A stretch of DNA of 64,000 nt from Saururus chinensis (GCA_035235625.1 CP141148.1:14509057-14573056), one strand, 5' to 3'; shown: positions 23,322-35,490, numbered from the stretch's first letter. Program-made: numbers and translations. The notes: generated by a model from the letters alone, not told the origin.

Positions 23322-23615
23322 TGTGCATGATGCTCAGACTCCTTTTATTACTTTATTGCTTTGACTATTTAGTTGCGATTGTAGTCTTTTATTTATTGGT
23401 TCAGCTAGTCTTAGATTATATTGTATGAACCGGGCTGGGTTGGTTCAATTGGTCCCGTTCACTAGGGGGGTCGTCTCCCATAAGGGGCGGCCTTGACTCT
23501 TGTTTTCCGGTTATGTAATTTGGTGATTCTCAGACTTCTCCCCTTTCTTCAATATTTCTCCCCTTTCCCTGCGCAATTTTCCTAAGTACCGATGGTGCCT
23601 GCATCGGGCACATCA
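23322..23615 (+). repeat. 5' LTR of the chromovirus
   Basis: A 294-bp LTR matching 35491-35786 in order: CAGACTCCTTTTATTAC, GAACCGGGCTGGGTTGG, AAGGGGCGGCCTTGACTC, TTTCTCCCCTTTCCCTG and the end GCATCGGGCACATCA. Directly after it is the start of a primer-binding site that is cut by the nested element. Confidence 0.9.
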
Positions 23616-23623
23616 TTCGTATC
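23616..23623 (+). other. primer-binding site of the chromovirus, left half, with target duplication GTATC
   Basis: TTCGTATC here and GGAGC after 30854 together resemble the initiator-Met tRNA primer site TGGTATCAGAGC with two differences. GTATC (23619-23623) is the target duplication of the nested element; the second copy is 30850-30854. The nested element therefore landed inside the primer-binding site. Confidence 0.7.
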
Positions 23624-25067
23624 TGTTGTTATGTCTGAACCAAGACTATGAAGAAGTCAAATCCAGATTTGTTTTACTTACCAATTGTAGTAGACAAGGT
23701 CAATCCACAGGGAAAGCCTTGTACAACAAAGAAAATTGTTACGAAAAAGTAGAGGAAAGAAAAATTCAAATAGAAAAAGTAGAAGAGTATTGAGGGAATA
23801 AAAAGATAAGAAATCAAGATGAGAAAACACTAAGGCATTAACGATCATTGTAACATCTAATGATGTTCTTCATGCATCATGTTATCTCAGTTAGAATCGA
23901 ATGAAAATTCTATCTAACGGGAAGATATGAACATTAAAATTGAAATGAAAGATAGAAAATATTTTGGATAGATAATGATAAAAATAATTGTCTCTTAAAG
24001 ATTTCTATGTATCCAAATCACAAAAGATCAAAAAGGAGAGCCTTCAAGCATCTTATGTATCCAAATCACAAAGAAATAAGAAGAATAATAATATTAAATA
24101 AATATCACTTCAAATAAACCATATTTACATGAAACAATTGATGAAACATGAATAGAACTCCATTAGATTGTTACAAATCACCTCTACCAATAGCTTGAGA
24201 GCTTAGAAAGCTATTATAATAAAACTAAAAACAAAAATACAAAAGAAGAAAAGAAAAATAGGAGAAGAGAGCTCCAAAGAGGAGGGGATGATCCATCTAT
24301 CACGTCCACCCCTCTATTTATAAGAATAGAAGGGGTTGCTTCAAAGGGAAAAGTCAAATCATATCTTCAGATTGCATCCTGATTGATTACCTGATTGGTT
24401 GCTTCTTTGGCAATGATTAGATTCTAAATAAATCACATAAATCAATGATTTATTTATCAAATAAGTATCTTTAAATATTCCTTTTAAATATCCAATCAGC
24501 CTCATTATCTTTCTTTATGTGTATCAATTACAACCAATGAAAAGATTCTCCATGTGTTGGCCTTGGGTTAGTTTACTAGCTGTTTGATTGCATGCCGGAT
24601 TCGACCCATATATCTTCGGAATTTGGAATTTCTTCTTCAAATAACACTTGTATCTATGGAAGTCTTCTTTCCAATGCCACTAGAATCGTATCAATCCGAA
24701 TTATACAGAGAAAGATATGGTGAAACTACTGCGGCCGTGTTAATCTGTCTGAATCAGCTTCTTTCCTAATTTAGTTCTCTTGATGCAAATCTCAATTCCA
24801 ATGGGTCCACAAGGTTATGTTCGACCATTCCATGCATGTTTAGACCATTAAGAGCCTATTATTGACTTTTAAATAGCTTTGGGTAGTTGGGCTTCACTTC
24901 CTCTTCCAGTTGGATCCTGTTGAAGCTTATTTAGACATGTAAACTCAATTAAGGTCCAATTAACTTATTTAAAACATAAATAGCCCAAATCAGCAATGAC
25001 ATAACATAAAATAGGATTGCAATTTAAAATTTGAAAACATTTTATTGAATATTATTTCAGTGCATCA
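23624..25067 (-). repeat. 3' LTR of the Athila-like element
   Basis: A 1444-bp LTR; on the plus strand it runs from TGTTGTTATGTCTGAAC to ATTTCAGTGCATCA. The adjoining AATACCCCCAAACC is, on the minus strand, the polypurine tract that primes the plus strand. Confidence 0.9.
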
Positions 25068-26640
25068 AATACCCCCAAACCTACTTTTTGCTAGTCCTCG
25101 AGCAAAACAAAAAATAAACAATAGAAAACAAAACTAACTACTCCACTTTCGTAGGAAATCTCGATTGCATTTAGCATATGCAACAAGCCTTTAAACCCCT
25201 AGCTTATACTAGTGGACGAGTTGTGTCTCGTGAGGGTTTGCAGTGAATCTACCCACAAAATTCAAAATTTAATTGATAGAAGAAAATTAAAATTAAAACC
25301 ACGTCAAATTTACAAATCAACTCCTCCTAAACATGTGACTTCATTTAGTAAAATCATTCATATATAATACAACTTGTCTTCTTAAACAATAACTCATTCT
25401 AACAACTTCATATTGGTGGCAAGTCCTCATACATACATAATGGTTTTAGAAAAACAGACATTGTCAAGTAATTATACAATCTCAATCTCATGAATCGAAC
25501 AACTCAACATATCTCATGTCCACTCAGCAATTTCAAATTTAACACTAAAAAATAGACATTGCCATCCATTCATCTTCAGGAAATCATAATAGAGAATCAT
25601 GCAAAACCTTCCTTGAAAAGTAAAACACCCTAGATCGCCTTTTTAAGCTTTCTATAAGATTCATGTAACAAGTGTTTGGCCAGTGACTCCCAATCCAGTT
25701 GGCTCAGGGCACTAGGTGTTAAAGCACCCTTTTGGCTTAATAACTTGAACCAAATAGGCTTCAAGGCTATGCATGTCATAAATTAGTCAACTCTACCTTT
25801 TGACTCGAACACCCTATGCTTAGTGAGGCACGCCGAGTCCCGGTCTACTCAATAGAGTGACTTTAATTTTTCATTCCCTTTTTCACATTTTTTTTCTTTT
25901 TTTTCTTTTCTTGAGCGCATTATACAATCAACTTGAATTGTGTTGACAAAAAGTCTTCGACTGTTCTACAAACCAAGAATAGTGAAGCTAGAAACTCTAT
26001 CATGATAACATGAATACTACTAGATCATGCCAAAGTTTTACTCTCATAAGAAAATAATTACTTAGATTCAATGATATCCACCAAGATGTAAGACCATAAT
26101 CAAGGGCTTGAATTCTCACTTAGGCAAATGTCTTACTTTGTTTTTTGTCAAAATAGGAGCACAAGAAACCAATATAAAATAATCAGAACTCAAAATTATT
26201 AAATATGTCAAGTCATATTTTGAATAGTCTGATATCATTAAACAAAGTCACATGTCTAAAATAAGCATCAATGTAATAAGTAAAAACATAAATCTAATTA
26301 ATTTTTTTTCAATTTTTCAATTTTTTAAGTAAAACTAAAAACATAAAAGAAAAATCTCTCTACACCCCCAAACCTAAACAAAACATTGTCCTCAATGTTG
26401 CAATATAAGAAAAGAGGAAAGAAGAGATAATATATTGGTTGATGTGCTCATGTACATAGCTATCAAAAGAAAAATAGTCAATAAAGCATAAGCATAAGCA
26501 CATGATTAGAGCAATCGACAAAGATAATAAACTAAAAACTAACTAAAGAAAATAAATAAATAAAAAACTAACTATTAAACAAAAATAACTATCAAAACCA
26601 AAAGTGGGTTGCCTCCCAGAAGCGCTAAGTTTACTGTCTT
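25068..26640 (-). other. non-coding 3' internal region of the Athila-like element
   Basis: Lies between the protease frame and the 3' LTR. No frames with RT, integrase or envelope-like features were seen. A conserved-looking block GTGGGTTGCCTCCCAGAAGC (26606-26625) begins close to the protease end; similar blocks occur in Athila-type and related non-autonomous elements in plants. A T/C-rich tract lies at 25860-25920. Confidence 0.6.
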
Positions 26641-26665
26641 CAGCCAGACACACCTCCATCGAAAC

Positions 26666-27349
26666 TCATCCAGGGTCCTTCAAAGCAATTATCTTCTCTT
26701 TATCAATTCTAATCAAATCAGAGTGAGTTAAGCAAATATTTAGTGGATCATCAGAATAAATAAAAGAAAAAGCATCCTCCACTAAACTCTCAACCATGTC
26801 AACTTCAAAAGTATCATCGAAGTCTGATGGTTGTCTACTGGCATCAAATACATTTAACTCACATGTCAAGTTACCAAAAGAAAGCCTCATCACTCCATTC
26901 CGACAATTTATTAGAGCATTAGATGTAGCAAGGAATGGACGACCTAAAATCACAGGGATTTGAGATGATGCATTTGAAACCGGTTGTGTGTCTAAAACAA
27001 TGAAGTCCACTGGAAAATAGAATTTGTCCACTTGAACATGGACATCTTCCACTATTCCTCTTGGCCTTTTGATTGAGCGGTCAGCAAGTTGAAGTGTTAT
27101 GTTGGTGGGTTTCAAATCAGCTACACCTAATTGCTCATAAACTAAATAAGGTAAAAGATTAACACTTGCCCCAAGATCAAGCAAAGCTTTTTCAATTTTA
27201 TAATTCCCAATTATACAAGATATGGTTGGACAACCAGGATCTTTATATTTGGGTGGGGTGTTTTGTTGCAAAATTGCACTTACTTGTTCTGTTAAAAATG
27301 CCTTCTTTTGGACATTTAACTTACGCTTGATTGTACAAAGAACTTTCAA
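26666..27349 (-). CDS. Athila-type retroviral-like aspartic protease region
   Basis: A 227-residue frame. The active-site block is LLDLGASVNLLPYLVYEQLG, the DLGAS form typical of Athila and Tat proteases instead of DTGA. It is followed by LKPTNITLQLADRSIKRPRG, a flap-like VEDVHVQV and ILGRPFLATSNALI. The product would cut Gag-Pol precursors. The following part of a normal pol frame (RT) is absent. Confidence 0.8.
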   Translation of the reverse strand: MKVLCTIKRKLNVQKKAFLTEQVSAILQQNTPPKYKDPGCPTISCIIGNYKIEKALLDLGASVNLLPYLVYEQLGVADLKPTNITLQLADRSIKRPRGIVEDVHVQVDKFYFPVDFIVLDTQPVSNASSQIPVILGRPFLATSNALINCRNGVMRLSFGNLTCELNVFDASRQPSDFDDTFEVDMVESLVEDAFSFIYSDDPLNICLTHSDLIRIDKEKIIALKDPG

Positions 27350-27409
27350 AAATTTAGCATAAGATGGAATCTGTTTAATGGCATCTAAGAGAGGAATGTT
27401 AATTTTTAC

Positions 27410-28578
27410 TTATTTGAAAATTTCAAGAATGTCATTATTTGGCACCAATTTAGAGGAAGATTGTAACCTTTGAGGAAAAAGAGGAGGAATAGGAGAAACA
27501 CAATCAGAGTTGTCAAGTTCATCACCATGTTTAGAATTCAAAGACTCCTTAGGTTCAACAACCTTCATTGGAATGCCATTGTTAATGACTTTTCCACTTC
27601 TCAAAGTGGTGATGGATTTAGCATGCTCTTCTTGTGAACTTGAAGAATTTAAATTTTCAATTACAAATTGACCTTTAGGATTCGGTTGAGGTTGAGAAGG
27701 AAACTTCCCTTTTTCTTGAGTGCTCAAAGTTGTGGTCAATTGAATGATAGAAGTCTTCAAGTCATTGATGGCTTGCATTGTTTGATTATTGATTGTTGCT
27801 TGACTTTGCATAAATTCTTGCAATGTGTCTTTAAGAGTCTTCTTATGTGGTGGAACATAATTTGAGGAAGAAGGGGGTACCTGCACATTAGACTCATTTC
27901 TCCAACTAAAGTTAGGATGATTTCTCTAATTAGGAGTATAAGTTTCAGAATAAAGAGAAGAAAATAGCCTTTTGTAGGTATTCATAGCATTTGCTTGAGT
28001 ATGCAACACCTCTTGAAAGCAGGGATTATTGGACAATCCTGTGTTTAGTGTCCATCACTCTCACATATACTACAAATATCTTGTGCTTTTTGAGAAGCTT
28101 TAGAGATGTTTTCCCTATTAATTTTCATAGCTTCAACCTTTCTAGTTAAACTTGTAATTTTTGCTTTTACATCATCATCTTCTTTAAGAAGGTACAAGCC
28201 TCCCTTAGTTGCCCCATTAGATTTGGTTTTATTACTACTTTCAAATTCATTAGAATCTTCCCACGATTGAGCATTTTCAGCTAACATATCAAAATAGTCT
28301 CATGCTTCATCAGGTTCTTTACTCAAAAACTCTCCATTACACATCATTTCAACAAATTGCCTCATTTGAGAAGATAAGCCATTATAAAAGAAACTAATTG
28401 TACGCCATGTTTCATATCCATGATGTGGGCACAACAACAAAAGTTCTTTAAATCTCTCCCAACATTGAAAGAATGTCTCATTTTCTTTTTGTGAAAAATT
28501 CATGATGCTCTTTCTAAGTGTATTAGTTTTATGGTGGGGAAAAACTTTTTCAAAAATTCTCTTTGCATTTCTTGTCAT
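27410..28578 (-). pseudogene. Athila-type gag, C-terminal part
   Basis: Blocks in family order: NFSQKENETFFQCWERFKEL, CPHHGYETWRTISFFYNGLS, MRQFVEMMCNGEFLSKEPDE, LAENAQSWED, a CSICESDGH knuckle-like piece near 28050-28070, and a linker with a helical stretch near 27800 (LQEFMQSQATINNQ). It is broken. Role: capsid-like coat that packages the element RNA. Confidence 0.75.
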
Positions 28579-29027
28579 GATCTAATAGATCTTGGCTTCA
28601 AAGAATTCGACCGATTTTTTGCCTTTTCCTTTAAAGAAAAAGGAAAGAGTTTTAATCTAATAGCATCATTTGAAACATTTTGGTTTGGCAAAGTTGCACA
28701 AACCTCTTCAAACTCTTTTAAATGCAAATATGGGCTTTCTGAATCTAGGCCATGAAATTTGGGTAGTAATTGAATTACACCCGGCTTTAGTTCAAAACCA
28801 CTGACATTAGTTGGAAAAATCATGCAAGAAGGAGAACTTGATCTAGTTGGTTGCAAATAATCATGCAAGGTTTTAACTTGAATATTTTGTGCATTATTAT
28901 CCCCATTATCACTTCTTAGTTCCTCATTAGTTCTTAGATCCTTTATTGTATCAAAATAAAGATAATTTTCAAAAGATTTGTTCACTTTTTTCAATTGTCC
29001 AGAATTATCACGCACCCATGTGAACAT
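28575..29027 (-). CDS. Athila-type gag, N-terminal part
   Basis: 150 residues starting MFTWVRDNSG. The blocks TLHDYLQPTRSSSPSC, FELKPGVIQLLPKFHGL, SPYLHLKEFEEVCATL and IRLKLFPFSLKEKAKN match the plant Athila gag N-terminal domain as I know it. It follows the primer-binding site by about 360 bp of leader. Confidence 0.75.
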   Translation of the reverse strand: MFTWVRDNSGQLKKVNKSFENYLYFDTIKDLRTNEELRSDNGDNNAQNIQVKTLHDYLQPTRSSSPSCMIFPTNVSGFELKPGVIQLLPKFHGLDSESPYLHLKEFEEVCATLPNQNVSNDAIRLKLFPFSLKEKAKNRSNSLKPRSIRS

Positions 29028-29384
29028 GCAACAACAATTTTTTTATTTTTTATTTTAGTAATAAACGAAAGTAAAAGTGTAAAAATTAAATGACAAAATA
29101 TAAAAAGCTATAGGGTTAGAAGTTAATAGACAAAAATTAAAATTGAAAAATAAGGCCAAAGGCACTATCAAGGTACACGTTTGAACCTGAAAAACTTTCG
29201 GTAGTAACGTGGGTAGTGCCTCTGGTCTCAAAAAAAGAAAAATTACAAAATTTAAGTACTAAAAGTAAATGACATAAAGTAAATGACTGAATTTAAAGAG
29301 TTAGTGTGCAAAAATAAAAGTTAGAGAATTAGTAAAGTTAGAGTGAGTTTTTTTTTCGTAACGGATTCTTGTTACACGTTGCAA

Positions 29385-29402
29385 TCCCCGGCAACGGCGC
29401 CA
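29385..29402 (-). other. primer-binding site of the Athila-like element
   Basis: TGGCGCCGTTGCCGGGGA on the minus strand, three bases inside the 5' LTR. This is the form found in Athila/Tat elements, thought to pair with a tRNA-Asp 3' end. Confidence 0.8.
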
Positions 29403-29405
29403 ATT

Positions 29406-30849
29406 TGTTGTTACGTCTGAAACAAGACTATGAAGAAGTCAAATTCATATTCATTTTACTTGCCAATTGTAGTAGACAAGGTCGATCCACAGGGAAAGCC
29501 TTATGCAACAAAGAAAATTGTTACGAAAAAGTAGAGGAAAGAAAAATCAAGATAGAAAAAGTAGAAGAGTATTGAGGTAATAAGGAGTCAAGAAATCAAG
29601 ATGAGAAAACATTAAGGCATTAAGGATCATTGTAACATCTAATGATGTTCTTCATGTATCATGTTATCTTAGTTAGAATCGAATGAAAATTCTATCTAAC
29701 GGGAAGATATGAACATTAAAATTGAAATGAAAGATAGAAAATATTTTGGATAGATGAAGGATAAAAATAATTGTCTCTTAAAGATTTCTATGTATCCAAA
29801 TCACAAAAGATCGAAAAGGAGAGCCTTCAAGCATCTTATGTATCCAAATCACAAAGAAATAAGAAGAAGAATAATATTAAATAAATATCACTTCAAATAA
29901 ACCATATTTACATGAAACAATTGATGAAACATGAATAGAACTCCATTAGATTGTTACAAATCACCTCTACCAATAGCTTGAGAGCTTAGAAAGCTATTAT
30001 AATAAAATTAAAAACAAAAATACAAAAGAAGAAAAGAAAAATAGGAGAAGAGAGCTCCAAAGAGGAGGGGATGATCCATCTATCACATCCACCCCTCTAG
30101 TTATAGGAATAGAAGGGGTTGCTTCAAAGGGGAAAGTCAAATCATATCTTCAAATTGCATCTTGATTGATTGCCTGATTGGTTGCTGCTTTGGCAATGAT
30201 TAGATTCTAAATAAATCACATAAATCAATGATTTATTTAGCATATAAGTATATTTTAATATTCCTTTAGATATTCAATCAACCTCATTGTCTTTCCTTAT
30301 GTGTATCAATCATAATCAATGAAAATATTCTCCATGTGCTGGCCTCGGGTTAGTTTACTAGCTGTCTGATTACATGCCGGATTCGACCCATATATCTTCG
30401 GAATTTGGAATTTCTTCTTGAAATAACACTTGTCTCCACGGAAGTCGTCTTTCCAATGCCACTAGAATCGTGTCAATCCGAATTATACAGAGAAAGATAT
30501 GGTCAAAATACTACGGCTGTGTTAATCTGTCTGAATCAGCTTCTTTCCTAATTTAGTTCTCTTGATGCAAATCTCAAGTCCAACGGGTCTACAAGGTTAT
30601 GTTCGACCATTCCATGCATGTTTAAACCATTAAGAGCCCATTATTGACTTTTAAATAGCTTTGGGTAGTTGGGCTTCACTTCCTCTTCCAGTTGGATCCT
30701 GTTGAAGCCTGTTTAGACATGTAAACTCAATTAAGGTGCAATTAACTTATTTAAAACATAAATAGCCCAAATCAGCAATGACTTAACATAAAATAGGATT
30801 GAAATTTGAAATTTGAAAACATTTTATTGAACATTATTTCAGTGCATCA
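29406..30849 (-). repeat. 5' LTR of the Athila-like element
   Basis: 1444 bp, same length as the 3' LTR. The right edge GTGCATCA is followed by the second GTATC duplication (30850-30854). Confidence 0.9.
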
Positions 30850-30876
30850 GTATCGGAGCTCTTGCGATCCCTGGCC

Positions 30877-32100
30877 ATGGCTCGTGGTAAACAAGATATT
30901 GTGCAAGAGACGCCTTCAAAGAAGGAAGCCCCAGCGCCATCATCCGCGGATAGCCCGAAGGCCAATTTCATGGTCAGCGATGCCAAGCTATCAGAGATAC
31001 TCTTGGCACTACAAAACCTTACTGCAGGCTTTGCCAGCATTACGGTACGGTAGGACGCACTGGAAGCGTGCATCAACCCTGTCCTGTCGTACTCGCTGCT
31101 ACTCCTCAGGAGAAGGGCAGGCCCTCCCAGCCTCTAGAGCCCATTCTTCCCGACCCCCCAGTGCCAGCTGGCATCCACACAGGGGTGCTGCCCCACCCTG
31201 CGCGCTATGGTGCTGGCCAACCAGTGTTGGGAGGGAGATGCCAGACCTGGGACACGCGAGGCACGCCAGGTGTTCGTGAAAATGTCCCTATGAGACCGCC
31301 CCATCCTAACCAATTCCAGGATGCTGAAGAAGATTGGGATGAGTTTTCGCGGCATGGTGGGGGACAAAGAGGGGGTGTTGAACCACGTTTGGCCCACCTA
31401 CAGTTTCCTCGATACAATGGGGAGGATGATCTGGTGGAATGGTTATACAAGGTGGAAAAATTCTTCACCTATCAAGGGACGCACTCTGAGGCTGAGCGCT
31501 TGTGTATCGTAGCCTTTCACCTAGACGGCGACGCCTCAGTCTGGTTCCAAAGCTTCGAGAAGGAGGTGCGCTACCCAACTTGGGTCGCAGTTTGGGCCTA
31601 TTGAGTTCCAGGATTTTAATGAGATGTTATCATCTCTATGCCAGACTACCACCATTCGTGCATACTACACTGAATTCATGAAGGTGGCTAATCGGTTGCC
31701 CGATTGGCCGTTGGCCGCCTTAGTGGGAACCTTCAAGCGCAGCCTCAAGCCTGAAATTTTGGAAGAGATGCGGCATTTTCCATGCGCCAACATGTGGGAC
31801 GTGGTGCGTCATGCTCACATTGAAGAGGAAAAACTGGCCAGACAGTGCAGAGGAGGGCGGCTAGGACCCTTGTCTCGATCTGTTCCTAGTGCCAATTCCT
31901 TACCGCCGCCTGTGAGCAGTTCTGCACTGGGTCGTCCAGTTCAGCCCACCGTTCCTGCTGGTCCTATCGTGCAATGTCTCACTCCGGCTCAAATGGTGGA
32001 ACGTCGTTCGAATGGACTATGTTTTAGATGTAATGAGAAATTCATGCTCGGGCATCGCTGTTCTGTTAAGGGCAGCCTTCTGGTGGAAGAAATTGACGAA
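30877..32100 (+). pseudogene. chromovirus gag region
   Basis: Begins MARGKQDIVQETPSKKEAP. The retrotransposon gag core shows RLAHLQFPRYNGEDDLVEWL, YKVEKFFTYQGT and HLDGDASVWFQSF. The zinc-knuckle-like segment LCFRCNEKFMLGHRC lies near 32017-32061. It is broken. The core is the capsid-forming domain common to plant chromoviruses. Confidence 0.75.
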
Positions 32101-32189
32101 GGCGACGAGGGTTTTGATGGCTCTGCCCTGTCTGCCGGTGACGAGCTCTTACCGGAGATATCTGTACATGCATTCTCTGGGGCCTTTAC

Positions 32190-32637
32190 ACCTTGCACGA
32201 TGCACGTCCAGGGGTTCCTCAAGCGCCAACAGGTAGCTATCCTGATCAACAGTGGTTCTACTCACAATTTTATTAATGACAGGGTCGCCAACCGCCTTGG
32301 GTGTTTCGTATCGGACTCCAAGTCCTTTGATGTACTGATTGGAGATGGCAAGCACCTCCGGAGCAATGGGGTGTGTGTGCAGGTTACTTTGTCTATACAG
32401 GGCCATGCATTTGTCACTGATCTCTTCCTGTTGCCGACCAAAGGGGTGGACGTTGTGTTAGGTGTGCAGTGGCTTCAGGAGCTCAGAGATGTTGTTTGGA
32501 ATTTTTGGGAAATGTGGATGGACTTTGAACTCCAGGGACAATGCGTCCGGTTGGAAGGTTCGAGGCTGGGCACTTTGCTCTCCGCCCATCCTTCGAGCAC
32601 CTTGTTCCGGTACGCCCTCCAAGGGCTCCTTTTATAG
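32190..32637 (+). pseudogene. chromovirus protease region
   Basis: The active-site block INSGSTHNFINDRVANRLG (32245-32301) matches the DSGSTHNFI signature of plant chromovirus proteases. It is followed by FLLPTKGVDVVLGVQWLQEL, the second conserved block. Confidence 0.75.
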
Positions 32638-32655
32638 CAGCGTGTAGTCATTGAG

Positions 32656-34083
32656 GTGTCTCAAGATATCATGCAGACCGACCTCCAGGAGCTTTTGACA
32701 GATTACCAAGACTTGTTCGTTGAGCCACAAGGACTTCAGCCTCGCCGCGCCCATGACCATCATATTCTGATTACCCCTGGTACCGCCCCAACCAATGTGC
32801 ATCCCTATCGCTACCCACATATTCAAAAGGCAGAGATCGAGCGTCTGGTGGCCAACATGCTTTAGGCAGGAATTATTAGGTCCATTACAAGCTCCTATTC
32901 ATCGCCGGTGTTGCTTGTGCGTAAGAAGGATGGTACATGGTGCTTTTGTGTTGACTACCGCGCCCTCAATGCCGTTACTGTGAAAGACAAGTACCAGATC
33001 CCAGTGATTGAGGAGTTTCTCGATGAGTTGACCGGCACTACGGTGTTTAGTAAGCTCGACCTGCGTTCGGGCTATCATCAGATTCGCATGAATGCCGCCG
33101 ATGTGCACAAGACAGCCTTCCAGACTGACAACGGCCATTTCGAGTTCCTGGTTATGCCGTTTGGATTGACTAATGCTCCATCCACATTCCAGTGTCTCAT
33201 GAACGACCTCTTTCGTCCCTTCCTGCGCCGTTATATCTTGGTTTTCTTTGATGATATTCTGGTATATAGTAGATCTTGGGCAGAGCACTTGTCACACCTC
33301 AGGTCAGTTTTCTCTATTCTGCGTGACAATTCTTTATGTCTTAAACGTTCGAAGTGCTCCTTTAGCAATCAGCAGGTGGAGTATTTAGGCCACACTATAT
33401 CGGGGAATGGTGTCGGCGCCGACCTAGCCAAGGTTGCCGCCATGCTGTCTTGGCCTATTCCCACGTGTGTTCGGGCGCTCCGTGGTTTTCTAGGCCTCAC
33501 CGGGTACTATCGGCGTTTCATTAGTTGCTATGGGGAATTGGCTCGACCTTTGACAGTGCTGCTCAAGCGGGGCGCTTTTGCTTGGACTCTGGATGCACAG
33601 GAGGCCTTTGACGGGCTGAAGCATGCCATGGCCTCCGCCCCAGTCTTGATTCTGCCTAATTTTAGCCGCCCGTTTGTGGTAGAGACGGATGCTTCGGACA
33701 TTGGATTAGGGGCAGTGTTGTTACAGGATGAGCGTCCCATCGCTTATTTCAGCAAGGCTTTGGCGGGCCGATCCTTGTCACTGTCCGTCTATGAGAAGGA
33801 AATGCTGGCCATCATCCATGCCGTCACCAAATGGCAACCATACCTCTTGGGTCGACGGTTCTTGATTCGCACTAACCATCAGCCATTGAAGTATTTCCTC
33901 GAACAACATTGGGTCAGTAAACTTTTGGGTTATGATTATGAAGTTGTTTATAAGAAGGGGTCAGATAACACAGTGGCCGACACTCTTTCTCGTATACCTG
34001 CCCAGGGGTCGTGCTTCGCCTTCTCCACGCTCTCTTGTCCCTTTATTGATGAGTTACAGCATGCCTACTGCTCTGATGATTAA
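32656..34083 (+). pseudogene. chromovirus reverse transcriptase and RNase H
   Basis: The RT blocks are VLLVRKKDGTWCFCVDYRAL, DKYQIPVIEEFLDEL, FSKLDLRSGYHQIRM, MPFGLTNAPSTFQCLMND and the catalytic FDDILVYS near 33247-33270. RNase H follows with VETDASDIGLGAVLLQ, SKALAGRSLSLSVYEKEMLA and a terminal VADTLSR. Together they copy element RNA into DNA. This is the best preserved part of the element. Confidence 0.85.
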
Positions 34084-34091
34084 CAAAGGCT

Positions 34092-35480
34092 TTGATCGCG
34101 GCCCTTCAGCAGGACCCGGCAGCCCGTCCGTTTTACACTTGGCGGGATGATCTGTTGTTCTGGAAGGATCGCTTGTGGGTTCCTGATGTCTCTGATCTTC
34201 GTCATCGCATTATATCTCATTTCCATGATTCTCCAGTTGCTGGTCATGAGGGGGTTTTCCGCACTTATAAGCGGGTCAGCCAGAGTTTCTTATAGTTTGG
34301 GGTTCGTCGGGCTGTGCATGAGTATGTGGCCGCTTGTGATATTTGTCAGTGCGCCAAGGCTGCTACCACTTCTTCCGCTGGGTTGCTCCAACCCCTACCC
34401 ATTCCGGACAAAGTATGAGAGGATGTATCGATGGACTTTGTGGAGGCCTTGCCGCTGGTGCCAGGTAAATCGGTGATCATGGTGGTGGTTGACCGTCTGT
34501 CTAAGTATGCTCACTTCTGCACGCCGGGTCACCCTTCACTGCTAAAATGGTGGCGGACCTGTATGTTCGGGAGGTGGCGAAGCTTCATGGTATGCCTCGT
34601 ACCATTGTGTCTGATCGTGATCATATCTTCCTTTCTCAGTTTTGGTAGGAGTTCTTTGCCTTACAGGGTACATCCCTTCATATGAGCACTCCTTATCACC
34701 CTCAGACGGATGGGCAGACGGAAGTCGTTAATCGTTGTTTGGAGCAGTACCTGCGATGCTTTATGATGACGCAGCCTCACCGTTGGCTGCAGCTTCTTCC
34801 CTGAGCAGAGTGGTCCTATAACACTGCCTATCACACGCGTGCGGGCTTCACTCCTTTCGAAGTGTTGTATGGCCGCCCTCCCCCTACTATTTTGTCGTAT
34901 GTTCCTCATCGTTCTTCGGTGGCTAAGGTGGATTATATGCTACAAACCCGCGACGAGGTCTTGCGTCAATTGAAGCTGAATCTAGCTGAGGCTCAGAACT
35001 GGATGAAACAGCTCTATGATGGCCGCCGTACTGATCGGGAGTTCCAAGTTGGTGACTTGGTTTATGTCTCTGTACTACCACAGTGCCAAACTTCTTTGTT
35101 TCAGCCCGAGCATTCCAAGCTCACTCCCAGGTTTCATGGTCCATATCCGGTGGAGGCTCACGTTGGTCTGGTTGCTTACCGCCTATCCTTGCTGCCTAAT
35201 TCCTTGGTCCATCCTGTGTTCCATGTGTCCCATCCTCACAGGTTTGTTGGTGACCGCACATTGGCAGTAGATGCATCACCTCCACCTCCAATGGGCCCTG
35301 TTCCGCCTCCTGATCTGGCTCCTGCGTCTGTGCTTGAGAAGAGGCGGGTTCGTCGTTCAGGTAGCATTGTTACAGAGGTTTTGGTTTCCTGGTAGGGTCA
35401 GCCTTTGGAGGATGCGACGTGGATGCTTGAGGATCATTTCTTGGCTCATTATCCAGCATGGTCGCCTTTAGCGGAAGCGT
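34092..35480 (+). pseudogene. chromovirus integrase with chromodomain-like tail
   Basis: The zinc-binding H-H part is HFHDSPVAGHEGVFRTYKR near 34219-34275. Core blocks include MDFVEALPLVPG and [18 protein letters not shown] near 34705-34760. The C-terminal region has YGRPPP, LVYVSVLPQ, KLTPRFHGPYPVEA, LPNSLVHPVFHVSHPH and, near 35395-35480, a segment with EDATWMLEDHFLAHYP that resembles the end of a plant chromodomain. Such tails steer insertion to particular chromatin. Broken. Confidence 0.75.
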
Positions 35481-35490
35481 GGTGGAGTGT

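Larger units (their letters stand above)
23624..30849 (-). mobile_element. Athila-like Gypsy element with gag and protease but no visible polymerase
   Basis: The LTRs are 23624-25067 and 29406-30849, both 1444 bp, read TGATGCACTG...AACAACA on the minus strand, and flanked by perfect GTATC duplications. By eye they are about 95% alike, roughly two million years at usual plant rates. The primer site is complementary to the tRNA class used by Athila and Tat elements (TGGCGCCGTTGCCGGGGA, 29402-29385). Athila-type gag blocks occupy 29027 to about 28045, protease 27349-26666, followed by about 1.6 kb non-coding DNA and a polypurine tract. No RT, RNase H or integrase motif is present, and 7.2 kb is shorter than usual for Athila. 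It likely moved with help from a complete relative. Confidence 0.85.
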
